40,398 nt of DNA from Thioalkalivibrio sp. GTDB lineage: Bacteria > Pseudomonadota > Gammaproteobacteria > Ectothiorhodospirales > Ectothiorhodospiraceae. Position numbers and translations under genes: made by a program. The stretch spans positions 1-40,398 of the forward strand of contig SKJG01000107.1 of the NCBI GenBank assembly GCA_007116035.1. The letters run 5' to 3'. Numbering within the stretch: the stretch's first letter is position 1; every line of letters starts with the position of its first letter. The notes beneath the pieces were generated by a model. The model was not told the origin of the DNA. It ran no database searches and worked only from the letters and a program-made list of their open reading frames with translations. Below, piece by piece: positions 14,289-24,000 of the stretch.

Positions 14289-17200
14289 TCAGCCCCCCAC
14301 CTCGAAGATCACGCTCATCGGTCCGCTGCCGCTGTGGGTCCGGTAGCGCACCTTGCCGTGGTAGACGAACGGCGCCGCCTTGCCGCCGCTGAGCTTGGTG
14401 TCGCGCACGAACAGGTGCAGCGCGATGCCGAGGCGTTCGTGCTCGATGATCTCCCGGCCGCGCTTGCCTTGCGGCGTCGTGGAGTTTTGGGTCTGCCAGT
14501 GGAAGGTATGGTCGTCGATCCAGTGGTCCAGGTAGCGGTGGTCTTCGGCCTTGCCCTGTTTGTTCAGGGTGACCAGCAGGATGTGGGCCTTCTGGTCGGC
14601 GAGTACGACGTGGCCGGTGTTCCAGCTGCCGGGGTTGAAGTTCTCGCCGAACAGGGCGGGGATTTCCTCGCGCATGAAGGACTCGCCCACTGCGAGTTCG
14701 AGTGGATCGAGCACGGCCCGCAGGCGAGCGATGGTGCGCATGGCCTGGGTCGCTTCCAGGTCTTCGTACTCGGGGTTGTTGGCCTTGAGGATGTAGCGGC
14801 CGTCCGGGGTCTTGGTGACCACGCGCAGCAGGTACTGGTTGTCGCCGGCTTCGTCCTGGCGTTCGATCGCCGTCACGGTGCCGGTGATCGAGCCGGCACT
14901 TTGCGGGCTGACGAGTTCCAGCAGCAGGTAGTCGCCGTCGTGGATCGGGTTCTTGCCGCCGTCCATCGAATTCCCGGTCGCGCGAGCGATGAAGTGCCGC
15001 GCCGGATCCAGGTTGCCGTGGCCGGGACCGAGGCTTCGGTGCTCCTCGGCGTCCGCGCGGCCGGTCTTGAAGTGGCCGCAGGCGATGCGCAGGTTCGGGA
15101 AGTAGGGAAGTTCGGTGCGGTTGGGCTGGGTCGGCTGGAAGGGGACGACGTTGTCCGGCGTCGCGTTCCCGGCGGCGCGGGCCTCATAGGCGGCGAGGCG
15201 GTAGTCGATCAGCTCCTGCACGAGTTCGGCGAAGGGTTCGCGGTGTTCAGCCGACACCTCGAAGGTGGGTTCGAAGCGTTCGTCCGCCACGCGGAAGAAG
15301 TTGCGCTTGGCGGTGGGTTGGTTGCCGCCGATCCAGGCGTTCACCGGGTTGCCGCTCCAGTAGCGCTGCCAGGCGGGACTGGCGCCGTCTTTGCCGGCGC
15401 GCATGGTCTCGGGCAGATCGCTCAGCAGGGGGCGCCGACGTTCGAGAACCGCACGGGAGCGCTGCGCGAGCCGTTCGAGGCTGGGATGTGCGGCCCAGCC
15501 GTCGAGTTCCTGGAAGGCCTCGAGCAGGACCATCTTGAAGCTCTTGGTCATCGGTGTGGTTTCGAGTTCGCGCAAAAACTCGCGCTGCGTCGCGGCCACT
15601 TGCGTCTCGGCTTCGTCCAGGTCTTCGTTCGCGGCGACCAGTTCGAACCAGCTTCCGTACTCCTTGCGCATACGCGGCAGGTTCGCGCCGGAGCGGTAGA
15701 ACTCGGCCAGCGTGGGGCGCCGGCCGAGACCGTCCTTCAGGACCTGGTAGTCCTTGGCGGTGCCGTCGGAGTCGAGGGACTTCAGGAAGTCGATCAGCGC
15801 CAGGTCGTAGTTGAGGAAGCAGCCGTCGGGTAGTTCGAGGCGGCCGGCTTCGAGCTTGCGCGCGAATGCGGCGAGTTCGCGGTAGGTCGAGCCGGCCTGG
15901 GCCAGGGCCTGGGTCTTGTGCAGGAAGGCCTGGTGGTTGCCGATAAAGTCGAGGACGACGAGCTTCTCCTTCCCCTCCGCCCGGCGCAGCCCGCGCCCGA
16001 GCTGCTGCAGGAACAGGATCTTCGACTCGGTGGGGCGCAGCATCAGGATGGTGTCGATGGTGGGCAGGTCGACGCCCTCGCTGAACAGGTCGACCGAGAA
16101 GATGACCTGCAGGCGGCCGTCGGTGAGGCGTTGCAGCGCCTCACCCCGACTCAGGTCGGAGCCGCCGTACACGGCGGCGGCCGCGATGCCTTCGCGCTGG
16201 AACTGCTCGGCCATGTACTCGGCGTGACGGATCGACACGCAGAAGGCCAGCGTGCGCTGCTGGGAGCGCTGGCGCCACTGTTTCAGCGCGTGCCGCGCGC
16301 GGGCGAGGGTGGCCAGTTTGTTCGAGAGCTGTTCCGGGTCGAAGCGGCCGTTGCGCCAGGGGATCTCGCGGTAGTCGACCGACTCGTCCCAGATGCCGTA
16401 GTAGTGGAACGGCGCGAGCAGCCCGGCCTCGATCCCGGCGAAGAGATCGCGAGTGAACACGAGGTTGTCGTCGCAGAGGGACAGGATGTCGGACTGGTCG
16501 GTGCGGTCCGGGGTGGCGGTGAGGCCGAGTAGGAAGCGCGGCTCGAAGTGGCTGAGAAGGCGCCGGTAGGTGGGCGCGGCGGCGTGGTGGAATTCGTCGA
16601 TCACGATGTAATCGAAGTGGTTTGGCGGGAAGCGCCCCAGGTGCGCGCTCTTGCCGAGCGTCTGCACCGACGCGCAGAGCACGTCGACCTGCGTGTCGCG
16701 CGTCTGGCCCATGTAGAAGCCGATGCGCGCCTTGGTGCGGATGCGAGCGAAGGTACCGGCGGCCTGGCCCAGGATCTCTTCGCGGTGGGCGACGAACAGC
16801 ACGCGCCGGGCTCCCATGTGTTCGGCGTCGAAGGCCGCGAGCCAGGTCTTGCCGAGACCGGTGGCGAGCACGACGAGGCCGCGGCGGTAGCCGTCGTGGC
16901 GGGTGGCGTCGAGTGCGGCGAGGGCTTCGGACTGGATTGGTGTGGGTTCCGGTGGCGGCTCGGTTTCCTGGCTGCCGGGGGCGATCGCGCGCGGCGGCGG
17001 GACGCGGCGCTTTTCGTAGGTATCGATCCAGTCGTCGTTGAGCGGGACGGTGCGCGAGTCGCGGAAGATCTCCTCGAACCTTGCGCGCGCTTCCAGGAAG
17101 CCGTCGTCGCCGGGGTATTCGACGCGATAGTTCCACTCCAGCCCGTCGGTGAGCGCCTGGCGGCTGATGTTGCTCGAGCCGATGAACGCGGTGCCGCGCA

Positions 17201-18146
17201 GCTGGTGGTCCGCGCCGAAGCGGGCGAACAGGTAGGCCTTCAGGTGGAAGCTGGTGCCGGCGGCGCGGAACACGCGGGCCTGGGCGCCCTGCTCCTGCAG
17301 CAGCATCAGCAAGCGCAGCGCCTCGGGGTCGGTGACGTCGAGGTAGTCGCTGGTGACGATGCGGATGCGGGCTGGGGCGGGGCCGGGTTCCTCGGTTCGG
17401 CTGAGCGCGGTTTGTAGTTCGGGGAGCAGCATGCGCAGGCCGGTGACCTTCACGAAGCTGACGGCGAGGTCGATCTCGTCGGCGTGGGCGATCGCGTCGC
17501 AGAGTTGCGGCAGGAAGGGGTTGGTTGGCTCGCCGGTGACGAGCTTCGCGGCCGGCGCGATCTCCCGGCGCACGAGGGCGTTCAGCCAGGTCTCGGAACG
17601 GTCTGGGCGCTCATCCGGGGTGAGCCAGCAGTCGATCGTGGCGACTTCTTGCAGTTCGGCCAGCCAGTCGCGGAGGCACGCTTCGGTGGCATCGGTGAAG
17701 TGGCGGCCTTCGGCGTCGATACGCTCGCCGTCGCCGTGCTTCAGGCTCAGGTACAGGACGCCGTGGGGTTTGAGAGCGATCCAGAGTCGCTGCAGCGCGT
17801 TGGGAATCTCGGCCGCGGGCAGGTGCAGCAGGCTGGCGCAGGCCCAGACGCCGTCGTAGGCGGCGCGTTGGTCGAGTTCGGCGAAATGCTGCACCCGCAC
17901 CGGCTGGCGGATGCGCTCGGCCGCGAGGCGGGCGATTTCCGGGGCGGCGTCGAAGGCGCGCACTCGGTAGCCTTGCTGCAGGAAGGCGAGGCTGTCGCGC
18001 CCCGAGCCGCAGCCGGCGTCGAGGATGAACCCGCCGGTGGGGATCTGCGCCAGGAAGCGCTCGCGCAGCGCCGACAGATCGACCTCCACGGTTTCCGCGA
18101 CATACCGCGCGGCATTCCGGTTGTAGTAGGCAACCGTGTCGGTCAT
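14289..18146 (-). CDS. Methyltransferase-PLD-helicase-S24-DUF3427 fusion protein
   Basis: A 1285-residue protein. In order: a class I SAM methyltransferase-like domain with motif I ILDAGCGSGRDS near residue 40; a phospholipase D-type nuclease module with FHLKAYLF near 299 and IGSSNIS (one HKD set); and an SF2 helicase with Walker A ATGLGKT near 427, DEFHH near 513 and QQLGRGLRR near 715. After a long linker, an S24/LexA-like segment, ATGNSMDGG, lies near 1052 with a possible partner Lys (RVVTKTPDG). The DUF3427-type C-terminus contains HWQTQNSTTPQ. I chose the ATG at 18146 (MTDTVAYYNRNA); the frame extends upstream 41 codons without family character. It is probably a DNA-targeting defence protein and forms an operon with the Nudix gene. 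Confidence 0.85.
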   Translation of the reverse strand: MTDTVAYYNRNAARYVAETVEVDLSALRERFLAQIPTGGFILDAGCGSGRDSLAFLQQGYRVRAFDAAPEIARLAAERIRQPVRVQHFAELDQRAAYDGVWACASLLHLPAAEIPNALQRLWIALKPHGVLYLSLKHGDGERIDAEGRHFTDATEACLRDWLAELQEVATIDCWLTPDERPDRSETWLNALVRREIAPAAKLVTGEPTNPFLPQLCDAIAHADEIDLAVSFVKVTGLRMLLPELQTALSRTEEPGPAPARIRIVTSDYLDVTDPEALRLLMLLQEQGAQARVFRAAGTSFHLKAYLFARFGADHQLRGTAFIGSSNISRQALTDGLEWNYRVEYPGDDGFLEARARFEEIFRDSRTVPLNDDWIDTYEKRRVPPPRAIAPGSQETEPPPEPTPIQSEALAALDATRHDGYRRGLVVLATGLGKTWLAAFDAEHMGARRVLFVAHREEILGQAAGTFARIRTKARIGFYMGQTRDTQVDVLCASVQTLGKSAHLGRFPPNHFDYIVIDEFHHAAAPTYRRLLSHFEPRFLLGLTATPDRTDQSDILSLCDDNLVFTRDLFAGIEAGLLAPFHYYGIWDESVDYREIPWRNGRFDPEQLSNKLATLARARHALKQWRQRSQQRTLAFCVSIRHAEYMAEQFQREGIAAAAVYGGSDLSRGEALQRLTDGRLQVIFSVDLFSEGVDLPTIDTILMLRPTESKILFLQQLGRGLRRAEGKEKLVVLDFIGNHQAFLHKTQALAQAGSTYRELAAFARKLEAGRLELPDGCFLNYDLALIDFLKSLDSDGTAKDYQVLKDGLGRRPTLAEFYRSGANLPRMRKEYGSWFELVAANEDLDEAETQVAATQREFLRELETTPMTKSFKMVLLEAFQELDGWAAHPSLERLAQRSRAVLERRRPLLSDLPETMRAGKDGASPAWQRYWSGNPVNAWIGGNQPTAKRNFFRVADERFEPTFEVSAEHREPFAELVQELIDYRLAAYEARAAGNATPDNVVPFQPTQPNRTELPYFPNLRIACGHFKTGRADAEEHRSLGPGHGNLDPARHFIARATGNSMDGGKNPIHDGDYLLLELVSPQSAGSITGTVTAIERQDEAGDNQYLLRVVTKTPDGRYILKANNPEYEDLEATQAMRTIARLRAVLDPLELAVGESFMREEIPALFGENFNPGSWNTGHVVLADQKAHILLVTLNKQGKAEDHRYLDHWIDDHTFHWQTQNSTTPQGKRGREIIEHERLGIALHLFVRDTKLSGGKAAPFVYHGKVRYRTHSGSGPMSVIFEVGG

Positions 18147-18326
18147 CCGCTGTGGTTCCCCCCTGTCTATCGTTCCGGAGTATAGGGGAGGGGGTTGCTC
18201 AGGGGGTGAGCCTGTGGGGCGGGAAGGGCGGACGCATGGGTGTCGAACGGCTTCAGTGGCCTTTGGCACTCCTGAGCGGACGCGTTACGATTCCCGGATC
18301 CCGCCATGGAAGGAGGGCCCCAGTGC

Positions 18327-18830
18327 ATGACGCACGACCAGAACTTCAAGAATCTCATTCTCGATGACCCCGCGAGGCCATTGCGCTCTTTGCGGCTGTA
18401 GAGGCGCAGGCGATCGGTGTTGATGCGCGGGTCACCCCAGTGCGCCAGGAGCAGTTGCAGGAACGGCTCGGCGAGCGTTTCCGGGAACTGGATGTGCCGC
18501 TTCTCGTGGAGTGGCCCGACGGCAGCTCAAGCATCTGGATTTCATCCACATCTATGCGGCGCTGGACGAGAATGAACGCATCGTCGACCGCCGGCGGGAC
18601 GCGGTTTGCAGAGCGGTTCATGGAGAAGGGCCGGGAAGAGGGTCTGGAGCAGGGTTTGAAGAAGGGTATCCGGCAGGGTGAGGCGCAGATGCTGCTGCGG
18701 CAGTTGTCGCTGCGTTTCGGCGATCTGCCTCAGAGCGCCTGGAACAAGTGGAGTCCGCAGATGCCGACACGCTGCTGCGTTGGTCGGAACGTATCCTTAC
18801 GCGACGACGCTGGACGAGGTGTTCCGATAA
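18327..18830 (+). pseudogene. Broken second copy of the Rpn/DUF4351 gene
   Basis: The sequence is homologous to the intact gene at 12937-13887, including the ribosome site and about 25 bases upstream. A one-base loss near codon 13 leads to an early TAG. A 373-base internal deletion joins two CGG triplets (equivalent to 13131-13133 and 13504-13506). A further small deletion removes the segment before RFAERFMEKG, and only one EQGL unit is present. It ends at the TAA matching the intact gene's stop. It is certainly non-functional as a full protein. Confidence 0.9.
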
Positions 18831-18955
18831 GCGCTTGCGGGAGTGGTTGTAGTCAGCCGCAGCGTCGGGTCGCGCCGTCGGACGGGTGACGGGTCGGAAC
18901 GGCTGGGCTTCCAGGGAGTCCAATGCCTGTGATCCATCGTTACGGAGGGTGTCCG

Positions 18956-19618
18956 ATGTCCCAGCATTCGAAGTTACGCCGGCAGCTGGTGCTCGGGGGA
19001 GGTGCCGCGCTGCTGTCGCTGCCGCTGGGAGCCGCACAGCGGGTTTTGACCCCGGGTCAGGCCGCCGGGCCGTTTTACCCGGTGATTCCTCCACTGCACA
19101 AGGACAACGACCTGACGCAGGTGGAAGGCCGTTCCGGGCGGGCTGCTGGGCAGATCAGCGACCTGTCCGGGCGCGTGATGGAGGTGGACGGCCGGCCGCT
19201 CGCGGGTGTCCGCGTGGAAATCTGGCAGTGCGACGCGAATGGGCGCTACCGGCACCCCCGTGATCGCCAGGCCGTGGCGGAGGACCCGAATTTCCAGGGC
19301 TTCGGGCATACGGTCACCGATGACGAGGGCCGCTATCGCTTCCGGACCATCCGGCCCGTTCCCTATCCGGGCCGCACGCCGCACATCCACGCGGCGGTGT
19401 TCCGTGAGGGCGATTCCCCGTTCGTTACCCAGATCTACGTGGCGGGCGAACCGCGCAACGCGGACGATTTCCTCTTCCGCCAGGTACCGGAGCACCTGCA
19501 CTCCCTGTTGCTGGCCGATTTCCGACCCGTGGAGGACCCGGTCGCGGAACTCGCGGCGTCGTTTGACTTCGTGCTTTCGCCATCCCTGGTGGGATTGTTC
19601 GACGCGCCCCACGCGTAG
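18956..19618 (+). CDS. Exported intradiol ring-cleavage dioxygenase-like protein
   Basis: A 220-residue protein related to protocatechuate 3,4-dioxygenase subunits, which cleave catechol-type rings with Fe(III). Expected iron ligands are present: Tyr in GRYRHP, Tyr in PVPYPG, and both His in HIHAAV. The start MSQHSKLRRQLVLGGGAALL is an export signal with a twin-Arg-like RRQ, followed by a cleavage-like GAAQ, so the mature enzyme is probably periplasmic. The ATG at 18956 follows GGAGGG. It is a single gene with no partner subunit or aromatic pathway nearby, so the substrate is unknown. Confidence 0.85.
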   Translation: MSQHSKLRRQLVLGGGAALLSLPLGAAQRVLTPGQAAGPFYPVIPPLHKDNDLTQVEGRSGRAAGQISDLSGRVMEVDGRPLAGVRVEIWQCDANGRYRHPRDRQAVAEDPNFQGFGHTVTDDEGRYRFRTIRPVPYPGRTPHIHAAVFREGDSPFVTQIYVAGEPRNADDFLFRQVPEHLHSLLLADFRPVEDPVAELAASFDFVLSPSLVGLFDAPHA

Positions 19619-19843
19619 GGAATCAGCCCCGGTCATGTGGGTGGCCGAAGCGACGCGGTCGAGTTTCCCGATGATGGGCCAGCGTACATGAGCAAGCGGA
19701 ACGGACTCTTGGCAGGGGTTAGCCGGTAGAGCCTCGTTTTTGCTGCCAAAAATGGGGCTTCAAGGCCCTTTTGGCGGCCGTATATTGCATTAATTATATT
19801 GAAGATCAAGGGTTTGGTTTGGTCCGACCCCGCTGGATGGGAC

Positions 19844-21019
19844 TCAGGGGCGCGCGCCGGAGACGATGGAGAGGCGGCCCAGGGCGTAGGCCCAATCGAT
19901 GCGTTCCTGTTCAAGACGCACGCCCGGCCCCCAGCGGTTGGATTTCAATCCATGGAAGACCTCGCGCTCCCGCGTGTCGAGGCGAGGGAGTTCGGTCTCC
20001 GCCGTAGGGCTGCCCTCGTGCCCCCAGAGTGATCGGTGTGCGAGCAGCGTGTCTTCGTCCATCAGCAGCGACTGCACGTCGGGCAGATAAAGCCGGAGGC
20101 GATCCAGAATCGCGAAGCCGTGCGTGTCGAGGTCGCCCCAGTAGTGGCAGGGGACATCGCGCAGCCAGGGCAGGTCTGCGAAGGGCTCCACCGCGTATCC
20201 CTGGCGCATGAACAGCACGGCCCCGGGTATCGACTCGAAGGCGAGTCCCGTCTGCAGGTTTTCGACGATGAAGACCCTGCGGACCGGCAGGTCCAGTGCC
20301 GCAAGCTCGGGCACCGGGGCCTGGATGTCGCCGAGCCCGCCCAGCTGTCTGCGCAGATCGGGGTCAAGCAGACGCATCCGCAGCAGTTGCGGGGGGCGGC
20401 GCAGTCCGGCGAGCTCGTGGAAATCGCCGCTATCGGTAGAACCGAGCAGGGCGCGCAGCCAGGTCGCAAGCACCCGGCGCCGCGTTTCCAGCCACTTGCT
20501 GTCGAGACCGGAGACGGGGATCTGCCGCGCGTAGAGTCCTGAGCGGGGGTTCGCTTCGAGCCAGCCGAGCAGCGCAACCAGCCGTTCGAAATCGGCGTCG
20601 TCCCAATCCATCAGCAGGTCGGTGGCGCCGGTGGCCAGCTCCCGCAGATGCGGCCAGCGGGCGGCCAGCGCATCCCTGCGCCGAACGGCCTGCGACCAGA
20701 CCTCGGCGTGGCCGATCAGTTCGACGATCTGCTCGGGGCTGTCGAAGGTCACCGATTCGGGGAGCCGCTGCGTGCCGAGCCCCGGCCAGCGGCGCTCGCA
20801 CCAGTGCACCGAACCGGGTCCCTGCCACTTGGCCCACTGCGCTTGCCATGCCTGGACCCGAGCGAGGTGAGCGCTGGCCTCGCGTTCGCTGGGCACTCCC
20901 AGCGGCAGACGCAGCGGCCAGGCGTCCTCACCGGTCAGCCAGTGACGGCTGTGCTGGCGAAAGCGGGTCGCGAGCCGCTCGCGGATCGCCCCCGGCTCAA
21001 GCAGGAAGCTCTTCGCCAC
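19844..21019 (-). CDS. jetD: Wadjet type I nuclease subunit JetD
   Basis: About 391 residues from a GTG at 21019, which overlaps the end of jetC by 23 bases; the frame extends to 21121, but that would overlap 125 bases with no family similarity. It matches JetD (DUF3322/DUF2220, topoisomerase VI A-like). The Toprim features are the Glu in VFIVENLQTG and the acidic pair in YWGDLDTHGF. In Wadjet this subunit cuts plasmid DNA after the SMC-like complex has extruded a loop. It is the last gene of the jetABCD operon. Confidence 0.88.
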   Translation of the reverse strand: MAKSFLLEPGAIRERLATRFRQHSRHWLTGEDAWPLRLPLGVPSEREASAHLARVQAWQAQWAKWQGPGSVHWCERRWPGLGTQRLPESVTFDSPEQIVELIGHAEVWSQAVRRRDALAARWPHLRELATGATDLLMDWDDADFERLVALLGWLEANPRSGLYARQIPVSGLDSKWLETRRRVLATWLRALLGSTDSGDFHELAGLRRPPQLLRMRLLDPDLRRQLGGLGDIQAPVPELAALDLPVRRVFIVENLQTGLAFESIPGAVLFMRQGYAVEPFADLPWLRDVPCHYWGDLDTHGFAILDRLRLYLPDVQSLLMDEDTLLAHRSLWGHEGSPTAETELPRLDTREREVFHGLKSNRWGPGVRLEQERIDWAYALGRLSIVSGARP

Positions 21020-24000
21020 GCGCGGATGCGGGCAGGCGGAGCCGCCGCTGCTCGTTGTCGTATTCGATCGGGAGGGTGGCCGAGCGCCTGCGGTCGGCGA
21101 TATCGACAAAACAGGCACCACCGATGAAGGGCTCGAGCGTCATCACCGACTTCAGCGGGGTCGCGACGATCATCTGGAAGCCGAATTTCTCGAAGATGCG
21201 CATCGCGAGTTCGGTGAACTCGTTGTCCGCCTTGCCGAAGGCTTCGTCGAGCACCACCGGGCCGTACACCGGCAGGCCGCCCTCGGAGCCTCCGAGCTGA
21301 TAGCGCAGCGCCGCAGCGAGGCAGGTCGTCGCCAGCTTTTCGCGCTGGCCGCCGGACTTGCCGGCGCCGGAGCGGTAGATCTCGATTTCGTTGCCCTCGG
21401 CGTCCAGCTCGCGGCCGATGAATTCCACGTGCAGGCGAACGTCGAGGACCTGTTCGCGCCAGTGCCGATGTTCGGGTTCGTCGCCGCCGAGGCGACGCAC
21501 GAGCTGTCGCAGGGTCAGGAAACGCTGCTCGGCACCGGCTCGATCGAGTTGCCAGACGTGGCCGAGCACCTGCTGGACCTGCTCGCGGAACTCCCGGACA
21601 TCCTGCAGGTGCCGGTCGGAGATTTCGATCTGCAGGTGGGTGCCGGGGTTGAACTCCGCGTCGGCCAGGCCCTCGTTGACCGTTTCCATGCGCACGTGGA
21701 TGTCCTTGCGTGCCTGCAGGATGTGGGCGTTCAGCGCCGCAAGGTTTTCCGTGCTCTGCTCTTTCAGCAGGTCGAAGAAACGCTGCTCGTGGCGCGGTAG
21801 GCCGTCGTGTTCCAACCGCTGCAGCAGGGCCATGAAATCCGGCGCCGCGTCGATGCTCGCGTCGAGGTCGGCGCTTTCCTGGGGCCATTGGCTCAGGAAA
21901 CCCGCGAAGGCGCGTTCGATTCGCTTCACGCTGTCGGCGCGTTCTGCGCGCAGTTCGGTCAGTTCCTCCTGGATCGCACGTTCGACCTGGCGGCGGCGCT
22001 CGTCGAGGTTGGCAAGCGAGAGCATGCCCTTGGCGGCGAAGCGCTCGGTTAGGGCCTCCTGCTCCGGAGGCGCGGGGTGGATGCAGTCCGTCAGCCGCTC
22101 CAGCACGGCAGCGCGTTCCTGGACGCGGCGGGTCAGGTCGTTCTGCGCGGTGCCGCGCTCGATGCGCAGCTGTTGCAGCCGGGCTTCCGTCTGGTCCACG
22201 GCGCTGCGCTGGGTCTCGATCCGCTCGCCCAGATCGCGCAGCTCGCGGTTGCCCTCGCGTAGTTCGTGCAATTGGGTCTCGATGTCGCGGATCCGGTCCA
22301 GGGTGCCGGCCACGTCGATTGCCTGCCAGTCGAGGTTGCTGAGTACCATGCAGGCGTCGTAGCGCCGCTGTTCTGCCTCGCGCTCCTCCTTCAACGCGCG
22401 GAGCGCCTGCCCGATCTCGGCGAGCGCGAGCCCCAGTTCCTGGGCACGCTGGCGGTACAGCGCGAGCTTCTGCCGGTTGTCGAAGCCGAGCACCCAACGG
22501 CGGCGGTCGTCCACCGCCCAGCGATCGTCCTTTTCATGCCGGTCCCGACCGTGGCGCACCTGGCCCTGGCGGGTCAGGGCCCGCGTCTCCTGCCGGAAAT
22601 CCCGGAGGTTGTCGACACAGGCGTAGTCGAAGCGGCGCAGCAGTTCGGCCTGGAGCCAGGGGAGGTAGCTGGTCTCGCGGAGCTCCAGCTTGTGCCACAG
22701 CGAGTTCGGACGCGGCTGGGCCAGGTCGGTGGGGCGCTCGTCGCCGACCCGGTAGTACACTGCCCGGGTACCGAGGTGGGTGTCGTTGATGTACCCGGAG
22801 ACGGCAGCGTAGCGGCGCTCGTCGACCAGCAGGGACAGCGCGAATCCGTGCAATACCCGCTCGATCGCGCCCTGCCAGCCGGCAGCCGTCTCCTTCACCT
22901 GGATCAGTTCGCCGACGAACGGCAGGTCCGCCTCGGACCAGCCCAACTCGGTGACCATCCCGCGCCGCAGCTCGAGCATGTGGGCGGGAATGTTCGATGG
23001 CTGGCGTTCCATCGCGTCGATCTCGCGCCGCACCTCGGTGAATTCGCGTTCGAGTTCGGCATTGCGGTCGCGTAGGTCGTCGCGGCGGGCGTCGGCAGCT
23101 TCCTGCCGGTCGCGCCAGCCCTCCACCAGGCTGCGCGCCTCGGTGAGTCGTTCGCTGAAGGCGTGGGCGTTGTCGGGGAGGGTCCAGTCCATCACGCGGC
23201 ACGCGGCCTCGACCTGTCCGCGCCGCTTCATGCGCTCGTCGCGCTGCTCCTGCGCGCGGCTGCGCTCCTCTTCCAGGGTCTCAATGCGGTGCCCGCCGCG
23301 TTCCCGGTGCTGGTCCTCGAGGTCGCGCAGCAGTGCTCGCTGCGCCGTGTGACGCTCGGCTGTCTGCCGCTCCTCGCCGGCCAGCCCCTCGTCGCGTGTC
23401 TTGAGTTCCTCGATTGCGCGGGATAGAAGATCGGCACGCGTTCCTTCCGCGTAGCCGTCGATCGCCTGCAGCAGGCGTTCCTGCGCTTCGATCCGGTTCC
23501 CGAGCGCGAGCATCCGTTCGTGCTGCTCACGTGCCGGCACCAGCGTGTCCACCTGCCGGCGCACCGTCACGACCTCCTGGTGGGCGGCGTCGAGTTCCGC
23601 GAATTCGGCGACCAGACGGTCGGCGGCGGCGAAGGACTCGGGCGACTCCAGCATGAACTCGCGCAGGAAGCTGTTCAGGTCACCGAGGTTTTTGGCCGAC
23701 TGGGTCTTGTGCAGCAGCTTCAGCGCCAGCTCCGACTCGATGCCGAGCAGGCGGCGAAAGCGCTCGGCGTAGCCGCGGAAGGTGTCGCCGTAGTGCTCGA
23801 CGTCGGGCAGGGCGTTTTTCAGCGCACGCACGTCCAGGTCGAAGTCCTGCAGTTCGCCGGCGATGTCGAAGCCGCGCTCAGCCACCATGTAATGCCGCCG
23901 GACGTCGCTGTTCGCTGCCTGAGTGCCGCGCAGCCAGTAGAGCTGGATCAGGCTGATCTCCCGGCCCTCGGCGTTGGCGAAAGTCAGCGCGAGTGCGGAC

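Noticed and set aside
14103-15833. 576-codon open frame on the plus strand
   Set aside because: It runs antisense through the large helicase fusion, whose domain motifs are clear on the other strand. Long open antisense frames are expected in GC-rich DNA.
21020-21121. Upstream extension of jetD
   Set aside because: It would overlap jetC by 125 bases, and the translation (PTAGARPPSRSN) has no family similarity. The GTG at 21019 fits the operon's overlap pattern.
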